A stretch of 64,000 nucleotides of DNA from assembly GCA_964036155.1 (NCBI GenBank), contig OZ038422.1, positions 85,893,201 to 85,957,200 of the forward strand, written 5' to 3'. The notes under the pieces were generated by a model. That model ran no database searches. It was not told where the DNA came from and saw only the letters and a list, made by a program, of their open reading frames with translations. The DNA is from Diploscapter coronatus. Its lineage: Eukaryota > Nematoda > Chromadorea > Rhabditida > Rhabditidae. A program made the translations under genes and the position numbers. Below, piece by piece: positions 12,540-24,533 of the stretch (positions are counted from its first letter, which is position 1; each line of letters opens with the position of its first letter).

Positions 12540-12545
12540 TTTATT
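12540..12545 (-). terminator. Poly(A) signal of fat-2
   Basis: AATAAA on the minus strand, about 140 nt past the fat-2 stop. Confidence 0.55.
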
Positions 12546-12682
12546 TATGTCAAAATAATATGAAATGTCTAGCATTTGAACAATGACTGGCAACAATATA
12601 AAACATAGGAATTCACCCGTCCTAAAACATGTTCAGTGTCCTCAACTTTAGTGTGCATGCAGATTTTCATTTGATCAATAGT

Positions 12683-15600
12683 TTAGTGATTCTTCCTTGC
12701 TGCTCTTTCTCCCTCCACACCAACGCGGTACTGCAGAACTCCTTTGGACTTGTTGATCAAGTAGTCCAATTTGACGTTGTAGTGCAGGAATTTGAAGAAG
12801 AAGTCATAATTCGATTCAGACTTGTAGCCATATGGAGTGTTTTCGTAGGGCTTCAGAACCTGAAGAATAATTCATAATGGTAACAATCTATATAATTCAT
12901 TTGTGAAGGAATTGTGATATTTTGTAGCTTATAAATTGGTGAAAATTAAGAATAAGGATAATCGCTTTCAGCCAATTCATTCAGACTGCTCGAATAATAT
13001 CTTATTGAAATTCTAATTTTCATTTCATAAAGATAAAAATGGTATTCAAAAAAATTTTCATTGAATACCTTTTTAATTTCTTCAGTTGCATCCATCAAGT
13101 GGTAATGAGGGATTTTAGTGAAGAAGAAGTGATGAGCAACGTGGCCTGAAATAATTTCCTATTGAATGGTTTCACAATTATTTAGGCTGCACCATCGGTA
13201 ATATGGTGCATTAGTGTGTCGAGCCCAAATCCGTATTTTCTGTCGACTGTCTGAGTCTGTCCGCGCACAAATTGCCACTCTTCCGGCTCGTAGACCTGAA
13301 TTTGAGAGTAAACAAAAACTCATTAACCAATTGATGACAGATGATCGCAATTATAAACTAAAATCAAAATTTTCAGAAAAGTTGCAAAAATTAGAATTCG
13401 ATGAATAAGCGATGGATGCGCACGAATTGTCGTAAGTTTTCTGCTAATTATTGAAATTGCGTTAGCCTCGTGCGCCATTATGCGGGATTTCACTCTCGAT
13501 TTTCTTGATAGAAATGATTAGTGGTTGCTTTACAAAGTAGAACGAACGAGTGGAAAGGAGTTTCGCTAATAAGCAAATTTCACGACTAATTGTGAAATTT
13601 GCCCCTTGTTTACTGAAATTCCAATTAAAAAATGATTTTAGTCTATTTTTGCCGGAGATGGGTGATACATGAAAAATTATGTAATTTTAGTTACGATTAC
13701 GATTTTGAATTTTCAGGATTATAATTTAGGTTAATTCTAACGGCTTACCTCAATGTCGACGTCCTGATGTTGCAAATAGGTGACCATGACAAGAACGAGG
13801 CCTTGGAAAGAGAGCGGAATGTAGTAGTACTTGAACCAATTGTATACAGAATACCCCAACAGAGCATAGGCCGTCTATAAATGTTTGAGATTGAATAATG
13901 CCGACTGAAGAAACTGACATATCCACAGATGAGGCAACAGGCCACAGAAAAGGCACACTTCAAACGGTCAATGTTGTTGTCAAAGAGACGAGAGAATGGC
14001 CAATAGTGAGATCCATCATGCAATCCGATAACGATATAGGCCGGGTTCCATCTGAAATAAATGTTTACGAGTATATCTCGCTACTATCTTGGTCGATACA
14101 TTTGTTCCCATCGTAAATATTTCTTAAAGTTATCCAAATTGGATTTTTTGCTACAGACTGATTATTGTATCACTATTCAGTGTAGAAACTTAGTTAATGT
14201 TAAGAAAATTAATTAAGAGCAGGACATCAGTTAATTAGTTAGCTGATAATAATCGAGTAAGAATGATTTTGTAGACTGTTGGAGACGAGTTTATTTATTA
14301 AAACCATAATCTCATGACTTTAGATAGTGAAAGTTAGATGATAATCAATTGATTTTTCCCCTTTTAAAACTCACGGCCTTATGTTCTTTATAGTTGGGTC
14401 TTGGTCCCGCCCATCTGCAACCTTGCTACGGCGTTGTGCACCGTTCTCAATCGTGCAAATACTTACCGCTGTTTTGGCAATTGAGCACGCTCATTCACTT
14501 TCTTCGATTTTTATTCCGATTTCCCTTCTTCGGAAATAAATGTAGAGCATTTCGAAAGCATACTTAAAGGGCGCAAGTGGTGTCAAATTATTGATTTGTT
14601 TTTCAAAGACTAGCTTACATCATAAATTTTCACTCTTCCGCGTTATGTTCAAAAATGCCGGATATTCTTTAAAAATCGAAAATCGTCTTTCGATTGAGTT
14701 CATGTGAATACCAAAGAACATTGCATCGTTATCGCTGATTGAAATCGATAGGAATTTTATGAAGAAAAAAAAAAGTTTAAAAGAAGATTAACATAAAAAG
14801 TAATAATTGAAAATTAAATTATCAGGAGAGCAAGAATAATCGATCGGGAATCAAAGAAAAGATAGGGTTAACTTACTTGAGCCATCCAGACAAGAAGAAA
14901 GTAGCAAAACCGTTTTGCAGCCAGTTTCTATCGTTGTAGTCCTTTTCAGTCACCCAGGAATGTCCCCTATCTTTTTCCAAATGAGATGTGAACTGGAAAA
15001 AAATTATTTAAATAATGAAAATATAGTTCATATTAATCTTTGGATAAACGCTAACAAGTGTTCTCTATTTATGATAAAGTAGTACGTGTGCAATTGTTCT
15101 TTGACATTAACTTTGACTGAGCTTTAATCATACGACGCTCAGTTTTCATTTTTCTACTGATAAGGTAAATAATCTGATGAAATTTGTCAGTGTAATTAAT
15201 GAGACTTATTTGATATTGAACGCGTAGTATGCTCGAAATGCTTTTCAAGAATAACTTCTCATAACGGCTATTTAGAAACCCCAAGCATTCAAATCATGCG
15301 AAACAGGACGGGGGATGATAGGGAAAAGATTATTTCTCCCAAACTATTTCACATAGCTTGAGGGCTTGTGGTTTCCAAGTTGCCCTCATAACGGATACGA
15401 CAAAAATCATGTGCAATTCGATTTTTACTGTTACTAAATTTCAAAATAATTCAAATATGCACTTTCATGAAATAAGGATCCAGATTCTTCCTTGATAAAT
15501 TACGATAATAAACTTTGTTGCAATATGTGCTACACATTGTATTGGAATGATAGGTTTGCAATGAATTTAGTATGATATGGAGTGTTCACTCTTTCTTTGA

Positions 15601-16887
15601 TTCATCTTGCGGTATTTTATGTAGAAATGCAATGCTCATTAGATTTAGAAAAAAAACTCGTGCATGTAGGGTTGGAAACTTATTCCTGAAAAAACCCCCC
15701 GATCAGACCTTTCTCTTCCTCCCTCATGCTTCTTCTGTACTTTATGTTCCCTATACTATTTCGTCATTTTCTGCCTCTCACTTATATCATGTTGGATTTC
15801 AATGCCCGATCGGGTCTCAAATTTGCAACCCTGCATACATGGACCTAAAGTTCAAATTATAATTCGACAAACCTGATGGTGCTGTCGGTGACTTTTTTGC
15901 CAGGGCCAGTAAGGAGCCAGAAGAGGAGCATGGGCAATGTGGCCGCAGATGTCATTCAACCATTCGTAGTCAGAGAAAGAGCCATGGCCGGCATCATGGC
16001 CTACGACGAACAGAGCAAAGCCAACAAAACCATAGGCCCAATACCTATAAAATCATTCAGTAAATGGGAAAAATGAACATGCTGTAAACAGTAGAAATGT
16101 ATGAAATGCGATGCAACAGAATAATTTCGACTATCGACAATTGAAACGCTGTATCGGTCAAATGAAGTAATAGTTCGTGTGCTAAAAATGCGCGTATTCA
16201 TTGCGCGTTACGACCATGCGCAGAGAAAGGAGAGTTAGCGGGGGACAATGGAAAAAGTGTGGGGTACGCAATTTCCTCTGCCTCTCTCACCTTTTCTCGT
16301 TATTTTTTTAACACGCGAACTTGCACTTAATTTGACCGGAATAATAAAATAGATAACACACATTTAGAGCTTTATTTTGCATTAGATCGAAAAAAAAACG
16401 CAGTATTTTTGAATTTTCAAATTTATGGACCATGCAATTTGCTTCAATTGTTCGCTATCTACTAAAAACGAATACGAATTTCACTATCTTCGCCCAATTT
16501 TAATAGTGCAAATAATAAGCAAGTTCAAACGAGTAAATGATTGATCCTGTTTGATCTTTCGCATCAACAACTTACCAGGCAAACAAACCGACCCATCCGA
16601 AATAACGTTCGACTGGAGAAAGAATCAAATAGAGAGCCGCCATCAGAAGAAGATCCTAAGAATTAAAGGTATGTTGAGGAAAGGACATTTGAAAGACCTG
16701 GATGAGATATCTGACTGAAGTAAATGTATCACTGATGAAGCAGTGCGCCGGAATAGCATTTTTTATGTCGACAACAGAAGGTAATTTGGGAGGAGGCTGA
16801 ATTCATTAACTCAAAATCATTCTTTATCTTTGAGCTTACAACGGATCTGAGTTCCTTCTTATGATTGAGTTGAGTGGCGACTGTCAT
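12683..16887 (-). CDS. fat-2: FAT-2, delta-12 fatty acid desaturase
   Basis: Ten exons on the minus strand (16887-16840, 16796-16698, 16655-16576, 16044-15873, 14992-14877, 14051-13919, 13874-13749, 13295-13193, 13145-13069, 12859-12683) close in frame at 376 aa, the length I recall for C. elegans FAT-2. The three di-iron histidine boxes are HDAGH (92-96), HRQHH (128-132) and HVAHH (294-298). Further landmarks are [27 protein letters not shown] and [21 protein letters not shown]. The enzyme is a multi-pass ER membrane protein that converts oleate in phospholipid to linoleate, the entry step of polyunsaturated fatty acid synthesis. Long introns carry inverted-repeat elements. I chose the start [11 protein letters not shown] because no ATG lies between it and an upstream acceptor-like site. 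Confidence 0.93.
15266..15386. repeat. Inverted-repeat element in a fat-2 intron
   Basis: Arms related to GGCTATTTAGAAACCCCAAG and CTTGTGGTTTCCAAGTTGCC flank AATCATGCGAAACAGG and CTATTTCACATAGC. The same pattern recurs at 19.5, 29.7 and 62.2 kb, so it looks like a MITE family. Confidence 0.5.
15661..15840. repeat. MITE-like inverted repeat in a fat-2 intron
   Basis: The left end TGCATGTAGGGTTGGAAAC and the right end reading GCAACCCTGCATACA face each other, with inner CCCGATC blocks also inverted. Confidence 0.5.
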
Positions 16888-16940
16888 GCCTTTGGATGAA
16901 GTGCTGTATCCAAGTGGTGAAATATCTTTTATCGAATATC

Positions 16941-16946
16941 CTGTTT
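16941..16946 (-). promoter_or_regulatory. Possible trans-splice acceptor of fat-2
   Basis: TTAAACAG is followed by a 53-nt leader and then the fat-2 ATG. There is no donor nearby, which suits spliced-leader addition. This is an inference from sequence context. Confidence 0.35.
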
Positions 16947-18109
16947 AAGTAGCAACAGAAAGTCTTTAGTACAGTAGCGTACTGATAAAAAAAGAATAAG
17001 AACCACTACCTCTGTTGTGTCTACCTATCTATGTGAACTGAGCTCATGAGAAATAGTGAATAAGCTAGAGAAGCATAATCGTTCATGAAAGAATCCTAGA
17101 CAGATAAAAGTGTCTGAGTATAAATGCAAATTAGTATTCACAAAATCAACTAACATCGGCGACACTTATCGGATTATAGAAAATTCGAACAATTTTCCAA
17201 AGGTGACAATTGAAGTTTATTGATAAATATAAAATTATAAATAACAAGCAATTATCAAGTTGCTGGTTGCAACAGATGAACCGAGATCATATAAGTAACA
17301 ACAGCAATCTACTTATTGTTATGAATGAGGAGAGTGGAACGGTCGCTGTTAAACTGTCAAAATATCTGCATGGTCATGCGCACTTTACATTGTTGGACTC
17401 ACGCACTGACTGTACAATGATCGACATTGCTTGTTTGATTGGATCAACTTAAAGTTCTATGAAAATCGAAACAGACATGCATAATGCACTTGAATAATTC
17501 TACTTTATCTGTCTACTCCGGGAATAGTGTGGAGAAAGAGAGGGATAGAAATCCAATCATAACTATTGTTTTGGGAAAACTTCGACATGTTTCTAGGGTA
17601 CGTAGCGTTGCTTATGAAAGATGATAAAACAGGAATATTTTACTAAAATTGTGTTATGCCACAACTCGATTAAAGCCAATCATGCTAGATCACGCTATTT
17701 GCATTAAATTTAAAAAAATCTATGGAAGACTAATGATCAACATTAGAGCTTGCAATAGCTAAATTATGCAAACATTTTCGTCGATTTTAACTCATTTTTA
17801 AAATGGTTTGATTCATAATTAAATTGAAACTAACTAATTTTTTATGAAATAAGAAAAGATAAATATAAAATTTCTGTCACTGATAGAATCAAGAATAGGA
17901 TTTTGATTCAAAATGTTTAACAGATTAATGTTCAACAATTTGTATTTCAATTGCATGAAAATTTAAAATGAAATGATTAGAGATTAGTAAATCCGATAAA
18001 ATCTTCGATTTCTTAAACAATTTCCTCCAAATTTAACCTATTCTGGCATTTATCTTTGATAAATTGAAACTAAAAATAGATTTTAAATGAAATATCGCAT
18101 TTTTCACGA
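16947..18109. other. Intergenic region
   Basis: AT-rich, with no exon, tRNA or clear inverted repeat that I could support. It should contain the fat-2 promoter. Confidence 0.4.
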
Positions 18110-18115
18110 TTTATT
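18110..18115 (-). terminator. Poly(A) signal of the GDSL lipase gene
   Basis: AATAAA on the minus strand, about 68 nt past the stop. Confidence 0.5.
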
Positions 18116-18182
18116 ATACATTAGTTTGAAATAAAATTTCGGCACTCTAAGGCCATCGATTGACTGGATAAATTGGCTCAGT

Positions 18183-20492
18183 CTAAATCCCAAATCTCCT
18201 TATTTCCATTGCTGGTGCTAGGAACTGCAAGCAGTCGATGCTATTCTTGACTGTCCGGATGAAAGGGCATTTCTGAAAACCAGACAATTATACAAATCAG
18301 CACAATTCTGCATCCTTCATGTTTACGTTTCTATCTTTCATTTTTGATAAATCTATAAATTCTATCAAACCGACTCTACTCACATATTTCCGCCCGAGAC
18401 TTTCAAACTTCAAAAATGAGTTAACCTCCACAATTTCTTCAGCCACTTTAGTTAGCAGAAAATCGCAAAATTGGGTCTCAAAGGTTATGGAAGTTTAATC
18501 GATGAAAACGGGAATTATGCCTATCAGGAAGTGCTCTATCATGCTTACCTCATCAGGACATGACAACTTTGCCGGATTATCCAATGACTCGGGAGCAGTT
18601 TTGAAATTCACAGGCTGTAAAAGATTCTGCCAGAGAAATGTCGACATTAGCGAATGGCCGAGTTTGGAATAGTGAAAGCAGTCTGGGGCGAAGAATGAGA
18701 GATTCTAAAGAAATTGATGAGAAAACGATTCTGTCAGTGTTTTTTTTTACCTTTGGAAGTTCATGAACCTCTGTGATAAATGGCTGCACAACAACAGTGA
18801 AATCGTCAGCATCAAATCTTCCAGAATTCTGCAGGTTCATCTGCAGATTGAAGTAATCGGAAGTGAACTGAAAAATTTTCGCTATTATTTCTAAATTTTA
18901 AAAATATTGTGACATTATCAATTTTCTCCTGACTTGCTCGATTATTGGGCAAACACGGACACCTGAAATAATTCTTCATCACCATTTTCATTCAACAGTG
19001 ATATTGTAGCAGGGATTAGCATAAATTTAGCATCGGACCGACGATCAGCGATTTTTAACGTGTCATAATTTCTGATTATATGAAAGGACAACTGGATTCA
19101 CAAAGCGGTGGACTAGGTTAGCAGAGGGGTTTTCCATCGAATTTCATAATATCAAAAAATCCCCTTTGTCGAATAGCTATGACTAACGCGATATTGAGAA
19201 TAGACTGTGCCATTCGACACCCAGGTTTTTGCACTGATTCGCGAATCACGTCCAATTGAGGGATCGACAGAATTGATACGATAGTTCGGGGTAGATTCGA
19301 CTGAAATTTCAAGTTCATAGCTAAAATAAATCTTGGAAATAAGAAATTCTTGATGAAATGTGAAAAGATCTATTGCAGAATTACTATCCTCATCTTTAAG
19401 CAACTCACCCGGAGTATTTCTAGCGCTTCTGCGATTTTACTAACGAAATAATCTGGAGTGCGCTGAAGATATTTCTCTTAAAAGAGCTACTGAATTTTTG
19501 CGGTAGCTTGGAAACTTCAAGCCATGCGAAATAGAGTGAGAAAAGGATCACTTCCCCTACTATCCCTCATCCTATTTCGCATGGTTCGAGATTTCCAAAT
19601 AGTTATTTTTACCTGATCCACACATAACTGACACACATCATTTGTTCCAATAAATATTCCCAGGAACTTCCAGTCTTCTGTGACATTTACCTTTGGATGT
19701 GCGTTCAATGTAGAAACGAGTGATCGTGCTTGGAATGGCAGTTCATCAGCTTTGGCTCCTAGAATAAAAAAGAAATGATGAGAAGACGATTGACTAATTG
19801 CCTGATCGTGCTACATTGAAATCGGTATCGAAAATTCCCATTGATGTACCAGTAGTGTCGGAGCATCCAAATAGGTTTGGATTGAATACCTTCAAAATGT
19901 CTGAAATTCATCTTTATTCAAAAGGATTAAACAATTATATTCTTCGGAAGAAATTACAAGTTTCAAGATATTTCCTGACGCAATTATCAAATAAATCTGT
20001 TAATTCATCAGTCGTTCGAGTATCACTTACTGGGAATTGTGACATGTTTCTCCAGATCGTAAGCACATCCAGCATGAAACGTTAATCCAGGCCAGGCCAT
20101 AAGCACCTCAATAATCGTTGGCGCTCCCGCACCCATTCCAGCATGAAAATTCAAGCTTTTCAAATACAGAAGGAGTATAACTAACTGTCAACGAATCTCC
20201 CATGGCCATAACGACTTTGATGTCCGCAGGCCGTAATGCGTTGACATTCTCCGGAATCGATGAACTAGGTCTCATTATCTCATCGGGGCACGAGAAATCG
20301 GAGACTCCATAATCTGGTAACTCCCTAAAATTAATATTTTATGCAAAAATTGGTTTTGAATTAAACTTTGAAACTAAAATATCATAATTTATTAATTTTT
20401 TTCATACATACTTCAGAAACTTACCCGCATCGTCCGCTAGAAATTCGAATAGCAATCAAAATCAGCACTGAAATCGAGTCTTTCAAATTCAT
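18183..20492 (-). CDS. Secreted GDSL lipase of the phospholipase B family
   Basis: Eleven exons on the minus strand (20492-20425, 20324-20186, 20142-20031, 19900-19802, 19758-19613, 19462-19409, 19300-19188, 18962-18914, 18867-18751, 18704-18549, 18272-18183) close at 380 aa. A signal peptide is followed by LRPADIKVVMAMGDSLTAG (nucleophile Ser67), PGLTFHAGC, FLGIFIGTND (block III, 177-180) and LSFFAPDCFHYS (Asp307 and His310), so the catalytic set is complete. The family releases fatty acids from phospholipids outside the cell or in the gut; the substrate here is unknown. Two introns are odd: the one after 20186 ends in AT instead of AG, and the one after 19802 begins with GC. A poly(A) signal lies at 18110-18115. 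Confidence 0.85.
19510..19605. repeat. Inverted-repeat element inside a GDSL lipase intron
   Basis: GAAACTTCAAGCCATGCGAA pairs with TTCGCATGGTTCGAGATTTC across a short spacer. It is a relative of the element in the fat-2 intron. Confidence 0.55.
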
Positions 20493-21511
20493 TAATCGAA
20501 AATCGATAATTGCCATATGCAAATTGTTTTATTCGTTTTCACTATTGACTCACATTTAGTCCAATTTCTCTCCAAATGTCCCATCAGGCAAATCAATTTA
20601 GTGCTATAAATAAAATAAAATTGAAGACCAATTCTGCAGAATAGTTAATTTTTTATCATAGAAGTTCTAGAAACCAAAAATTAATAAAAAATCTTCAATT
20701 TATCAAAATTAATTGAAGTATGCATAGGTAAAATGTACAGGCTAGAAAGGTTGGGTGTTATGAAGACCTAGTTTTAGTTCTCTACTAGTAAATCGCACTG
20801 CACAGAATATTTTACGAATTCTTTATTGACTAGCCTTGGCTCAACACAGTAATACCAAATACAAAAGTAGTGAACAGTGAGGTGAGGGTAAAACTATGAA
20901 GAAACAAAGTAACGACGAAAGGGGCGTATTTATAGACGCGACTTGTGCCTATGGAGTGACTCCGCCCTCTAAGGTTCGAGCAGGTTAGGGATGGTTTTCC
21001 GGCCAGAAACGACAATAACAATTATAATTGATCAAAGTGAATAAGTCATTGGAGGCACTGTAGAATATTTAGCTAATCACATTTGGATTCATTCCTAAAA
21101 CAGATTCTCCATAATCCTCGAAAACTGTTCTTTCTATCGGACAGGGCAGAACACGGCTGCTCTGTTATTTTTGTCCCATTTCTAAAATGAAATAAATCTT
21201 CAACTCGACTAAGGGCTCAAGTCAATCGTATGGACAGAAATAGTGCATTCGCTAGCACCCGAGAAAGATACTGGCAGGAAGTTATAAATCTTATCCTGTC
21301 GCCTGCATAATATTTCTCTTAATAAGTATAATAAAATTGACAGACAATTGAGATGCAGTAATCAAAGCTATGACAGAATGAGTTCTTAATAATTATATTT
21401 CGTTATTTTTATAGGAAAATTATGGAATACTATTCGCTGATAAGAATACCGAAATAATCAATCATTTACAAGTTAAATAAATAATAAATTACTTAATTTT
21501 CCCTTGTTATT
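20493..21511. other. Intergenic region with possible minus-strand promoter
   Basis: No gene is supported. On the minus strand CGCGTCTATAAATACGCCCC near 20922-20941 contains a good TATA box and could drive the GDSL lipase, although it is about 430 nt from its ATG. Confidence 0.3.
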
Positions 21512-23152
21512 TTAACCAGCAGCCGGATCAAAATAGCAAAGAAAAGCTTTAACTGGGTTAAAAACTGTAGCACTCTGGAAAAAGACAGACCTTAGCGGCC
21601 TGCATAGAAAAGGACCTACGCTATTGAGAACACTTATACTATTTGAAAAACAACGAAATCCACCTATAATACGAGAGATTTCCATAAATCTATTAAAACA
21701 AGCTGGGTCGCAAGTTACAGTCTCGCTGCATGGATTACTGCCCGGCATGGGAGTTATGGTTGGAGGCCCGTGAATGCCCGCCAGAATGGTATTCATGTTA
21801 ATTCCTAGTCTTTGCAAGCACAGGTTCGTCGGTTCAGGACTACTCCAGTAGGTATCGTCCGCGATGATTTGCGTACACCTAGGGCAGGGGGCTAAAATTT
21901 TTTAATTTTCCATAAAATACAAATGATACATGATAAAGAAGTATTTTATTGCTAGAATCTTTCGCTCCCTATTTTCGGCCTCCCAAATTTCGGGCCCGAT
22001 AAATCAATTATTTGCATTCCTGACATCATAGCCTCAAGGCAAATTTCTACACAGTTGAACAAAATCAAACATAAGTTTTGGGGTAAACTGAGGCATAAGA
22101 TAATAAGAAAAAAGGCGCAGAATGCATATTAGACATAGCCTAATTATTAGGGGACTGAAATTTTATATGGCTCTCCCCCGGGGACAGTTCTCGAACACAG
22201 GGCGATACTATTTGTCATTGAAGGTATTAGGGTTTGAGCGGCAAGCAAGATTTTCATGATATGGTGTGATAAAGTTTTTGAAAAAAAGAATTCCCTCGGA
22301 AATGGCTTAAGGCTTTTCTCCCTGGTGACTAAATAGTCATGAAACATTCCCAACAACGGTATCAGCCGAAAAGATAAACCCCTATCTCATCTTTCTGGAC
22401 ATTATTGCGTGTTATTATGAAGTGGGGCCCTCCTTCTCCCTCCTTAGATACTGCCTATTTGACGTTATGCGATTTGGAAGACTGATTCAGGAAGAATTTG
22501 ATCTAGCTACAACGATAATATCTATGTGAGGGAATCGGCAAAAATCATTATTGGGCATGGTTTAAAAAGACGAAGATAAATGTTGACTTACATGGAGGAG
22601 GCAGGGCAGTCGAGACTGAACATGACGATGTGGTCGTGCTTGTGGATGTTGATGTGGTCGTGCTTGTGGACGTTGATGTGGTCGTGCTTGTGGATGTTGA
22701 TGTGGTCGTGCTTGTGGACGTTGATGTGGTCGTGCTTGTGGGTGTTGATGTGGTCGTACTTGTAGATGTCGATGGACTGGATGTAGTCGTTGTGATTGTC
22801 GTATCTATATCTATTGTTGTTGAGTTTGCGCAATTTTATGCTTTACTTTAGATTTTAATATCATTAGCCTGAATCGACGATTATGAGATTTTACAAAGCA
22901 ATGTAATGGTCGACTTGTCAAAAAACCTAGGCCAAATTGGATTATAACCCCATTCCACATTCATCGTGAAGGGACAAAATTTGGAAAAGCCGTATGTAGC
23001 CGACCTTTTCACAAGTAGCAAATTCATTTAATACACAGTGATAATTTACCTGGTTCAGTAGTGGTTTCCACGGGAGGTAGGTCCATATCTGGCATTGGTA
23101 GACAGGCATTCGACCATTTGAAGAGCAATACAAAAATTACAAAGTTCATCAT
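21512..23152 (-). CDS. Secreted mucin-like protein with C6 domain
   Basis: Three exons on the minus strand: 23152-23050 (signal peptide and a Pro/Thr stretch), about 22804-22592 (Ser/Thr tract of repeated TSTSTTTS units), and 21891-21512 (Cys-rich domain), about 231 aa. The Cys-rich part opens with CPRC and has CSETVTCDPAC, matching CRRNILCDDPG in the mucin at 30.8 kb, so I call it a C6 domain. The Thr/Ser tract is expected to be O-glycosylated. The start of exon 2 is uncertain: two AG sites 6 nt apart keep the frame. The last 60 residues could instead contain an intron. The gene is divergent from a small ORF only 136 bp away. Confidence 0.7.
22630..22773 (-). repeat. 24-bp tandem repeat, six copies, coding
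   Basis: Six successive 24-bp units encode the TSTSTTTS mucin repeat. Units differ by one or two bases except the last, which is more diverged. Confidence 0.85.
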
Positions 23153-23287
23153 TCAGTTGGGAAGTGACCTAAAATCGATGATTTATTCTTCGAACTTGTG
23201 GTAATTTGTAATTTGAAGATATTTATAATTTTCCTATAGAGATATCAAGATCCATGAGAATGAAATTTCGATCTAAAGATCTCCGCT

Positions 23288-23488
23288 ATGACTGGTATGG
23301 CAAGCGCGTTAGCTCTTGCCCTTTTGCTTTCAATCGTGGGTGTTAGTGGGATTGAGTTCAGGATGCAAGAAGTTGAATTAGTCAACAAGCTTTATTCATC
23401 TGATTCGGTATTCGGACAATGCCAAAAAGGAACAGTAGAAAGAAAGAGTCGAATCGAAGAACCAATTAGAATCGAAGGACCGTATTAG
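23288..23488 (+). CDS. Small secreted protein or first exon of one, hypothetical
   Basis: A 66-aa frame begins with a strong signal peptide (MTGMASALALALLLSIVGVSG) and then a polar stretch ending KSRIEEPIRIEGPY. A donor-like GTATTC after residue ~40 could instead make this the first exon of a longer gene. I found no matching second exon. No family is recognised. Confidence 0.35.
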   Translation: MTGMASALALALLLSIVGVSGIEFRMQEVELVNKLYSSDSVFGQCQKGTVERKSRIEEPIRIEGPY

Positions 23489-23595
23489 AGAAGTATCAAA
23501 ACAATATGTGAGAAAAAGAAAAAAATAAAAAGAAGAAGAAGAAGCCCCGTTCCCTGCCACTCTCCCTGACTCCCTCTCCCTTTTATATGATTGGA

Positions 23596-23629
<34 letters not shown>

Positions 23630-23638
23630 GAGAGAGAA
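23596..23638. repeat. GA-rich microsatellite
   Basis: A run of GAGA/GATAGA units, purine-rich on the plus strand. The following 24.0-24.5 kb is AT-rich and holds no supported gene. Confidence 0.8.
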
Positions 23639-24533
23639 GCAAAAGCTGACAGGAGGCAGATACGCTAGATCCTTGCTAGCGGAGAAACAATCAAAAGAAT
23701 AAAATGAATCAAATATTAAATTGACAATAATATTTTTTTTTAAAACTGCGTCACACAACTGATCACTTTGATTATGTAGCATCTAATTTAGATAGGCTTG
23801 TTGCGAGATCCCACTTAGAGGGCTATTAAAAAACTGAATATATAAAAAGTGGATGTCCTTCGCATTAATAATTTTAATAGGCGTTCTGGTCGTACGATTT
23901 CTTTCCCAACAGACCTTTAGATTCGAAACTTTTTTGTAATTAGTCTTTATTTTTGTGTGCTGAAATTTCTGATAGCAGAGATGTGTGAGAAGGTACAAAT
24001 TTTTAAATTTAATAATGAAGACATGTTCGAAGTCTTGGATTTAAAAATCTTCGAAGACGAAGTTGCGCCCACCACTATTTGATAGTAAACAGTATGTCCC
24101 AGCTTTGGTTATTCAAAATTTCAGGTTAAATTTGGAAATTGAAATGAGAATGAAGATTGATTGGAGTAAGTTCGCATGAGCTAATTCTTCAATACAAAAT
24201 TCCCGTATTTACTTTATTTGTAAAATCGTTTAGAAAAAATAATTCGATCGCAAAATTATCTTCAGAATCATTAAAAACAGTTAATTCACTCGCCTATGTT
24301 TAGAAAGAACAAATGAGTTTTCGGAATTAATGATCATAGGATAATTTTATCCCAGCATGATTGGTGGTATTTACCGGAGCAGAATATTCTTTAGACTTCT
24401 GAAAATAGTTCAGTGGATTAATTTCATTATTCAACTTCGACTTATGGTGGACTGTTGCACCTTTCTTCGTAACTTCGAATTTTTTTCAAGTCATTTGTTC
24501 TCGGTTGTGTCTGGCATTTATGAGAAACGCTGA

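Noticed and set aside
22588..22833. His-Lys-Asp repeat protein on the minus strand
   Set aside because: It is a shadow frame of the 24-bp repeat; the frame encoding Thr/Ser connects by splicing to a signal peptide and the C6 domain.
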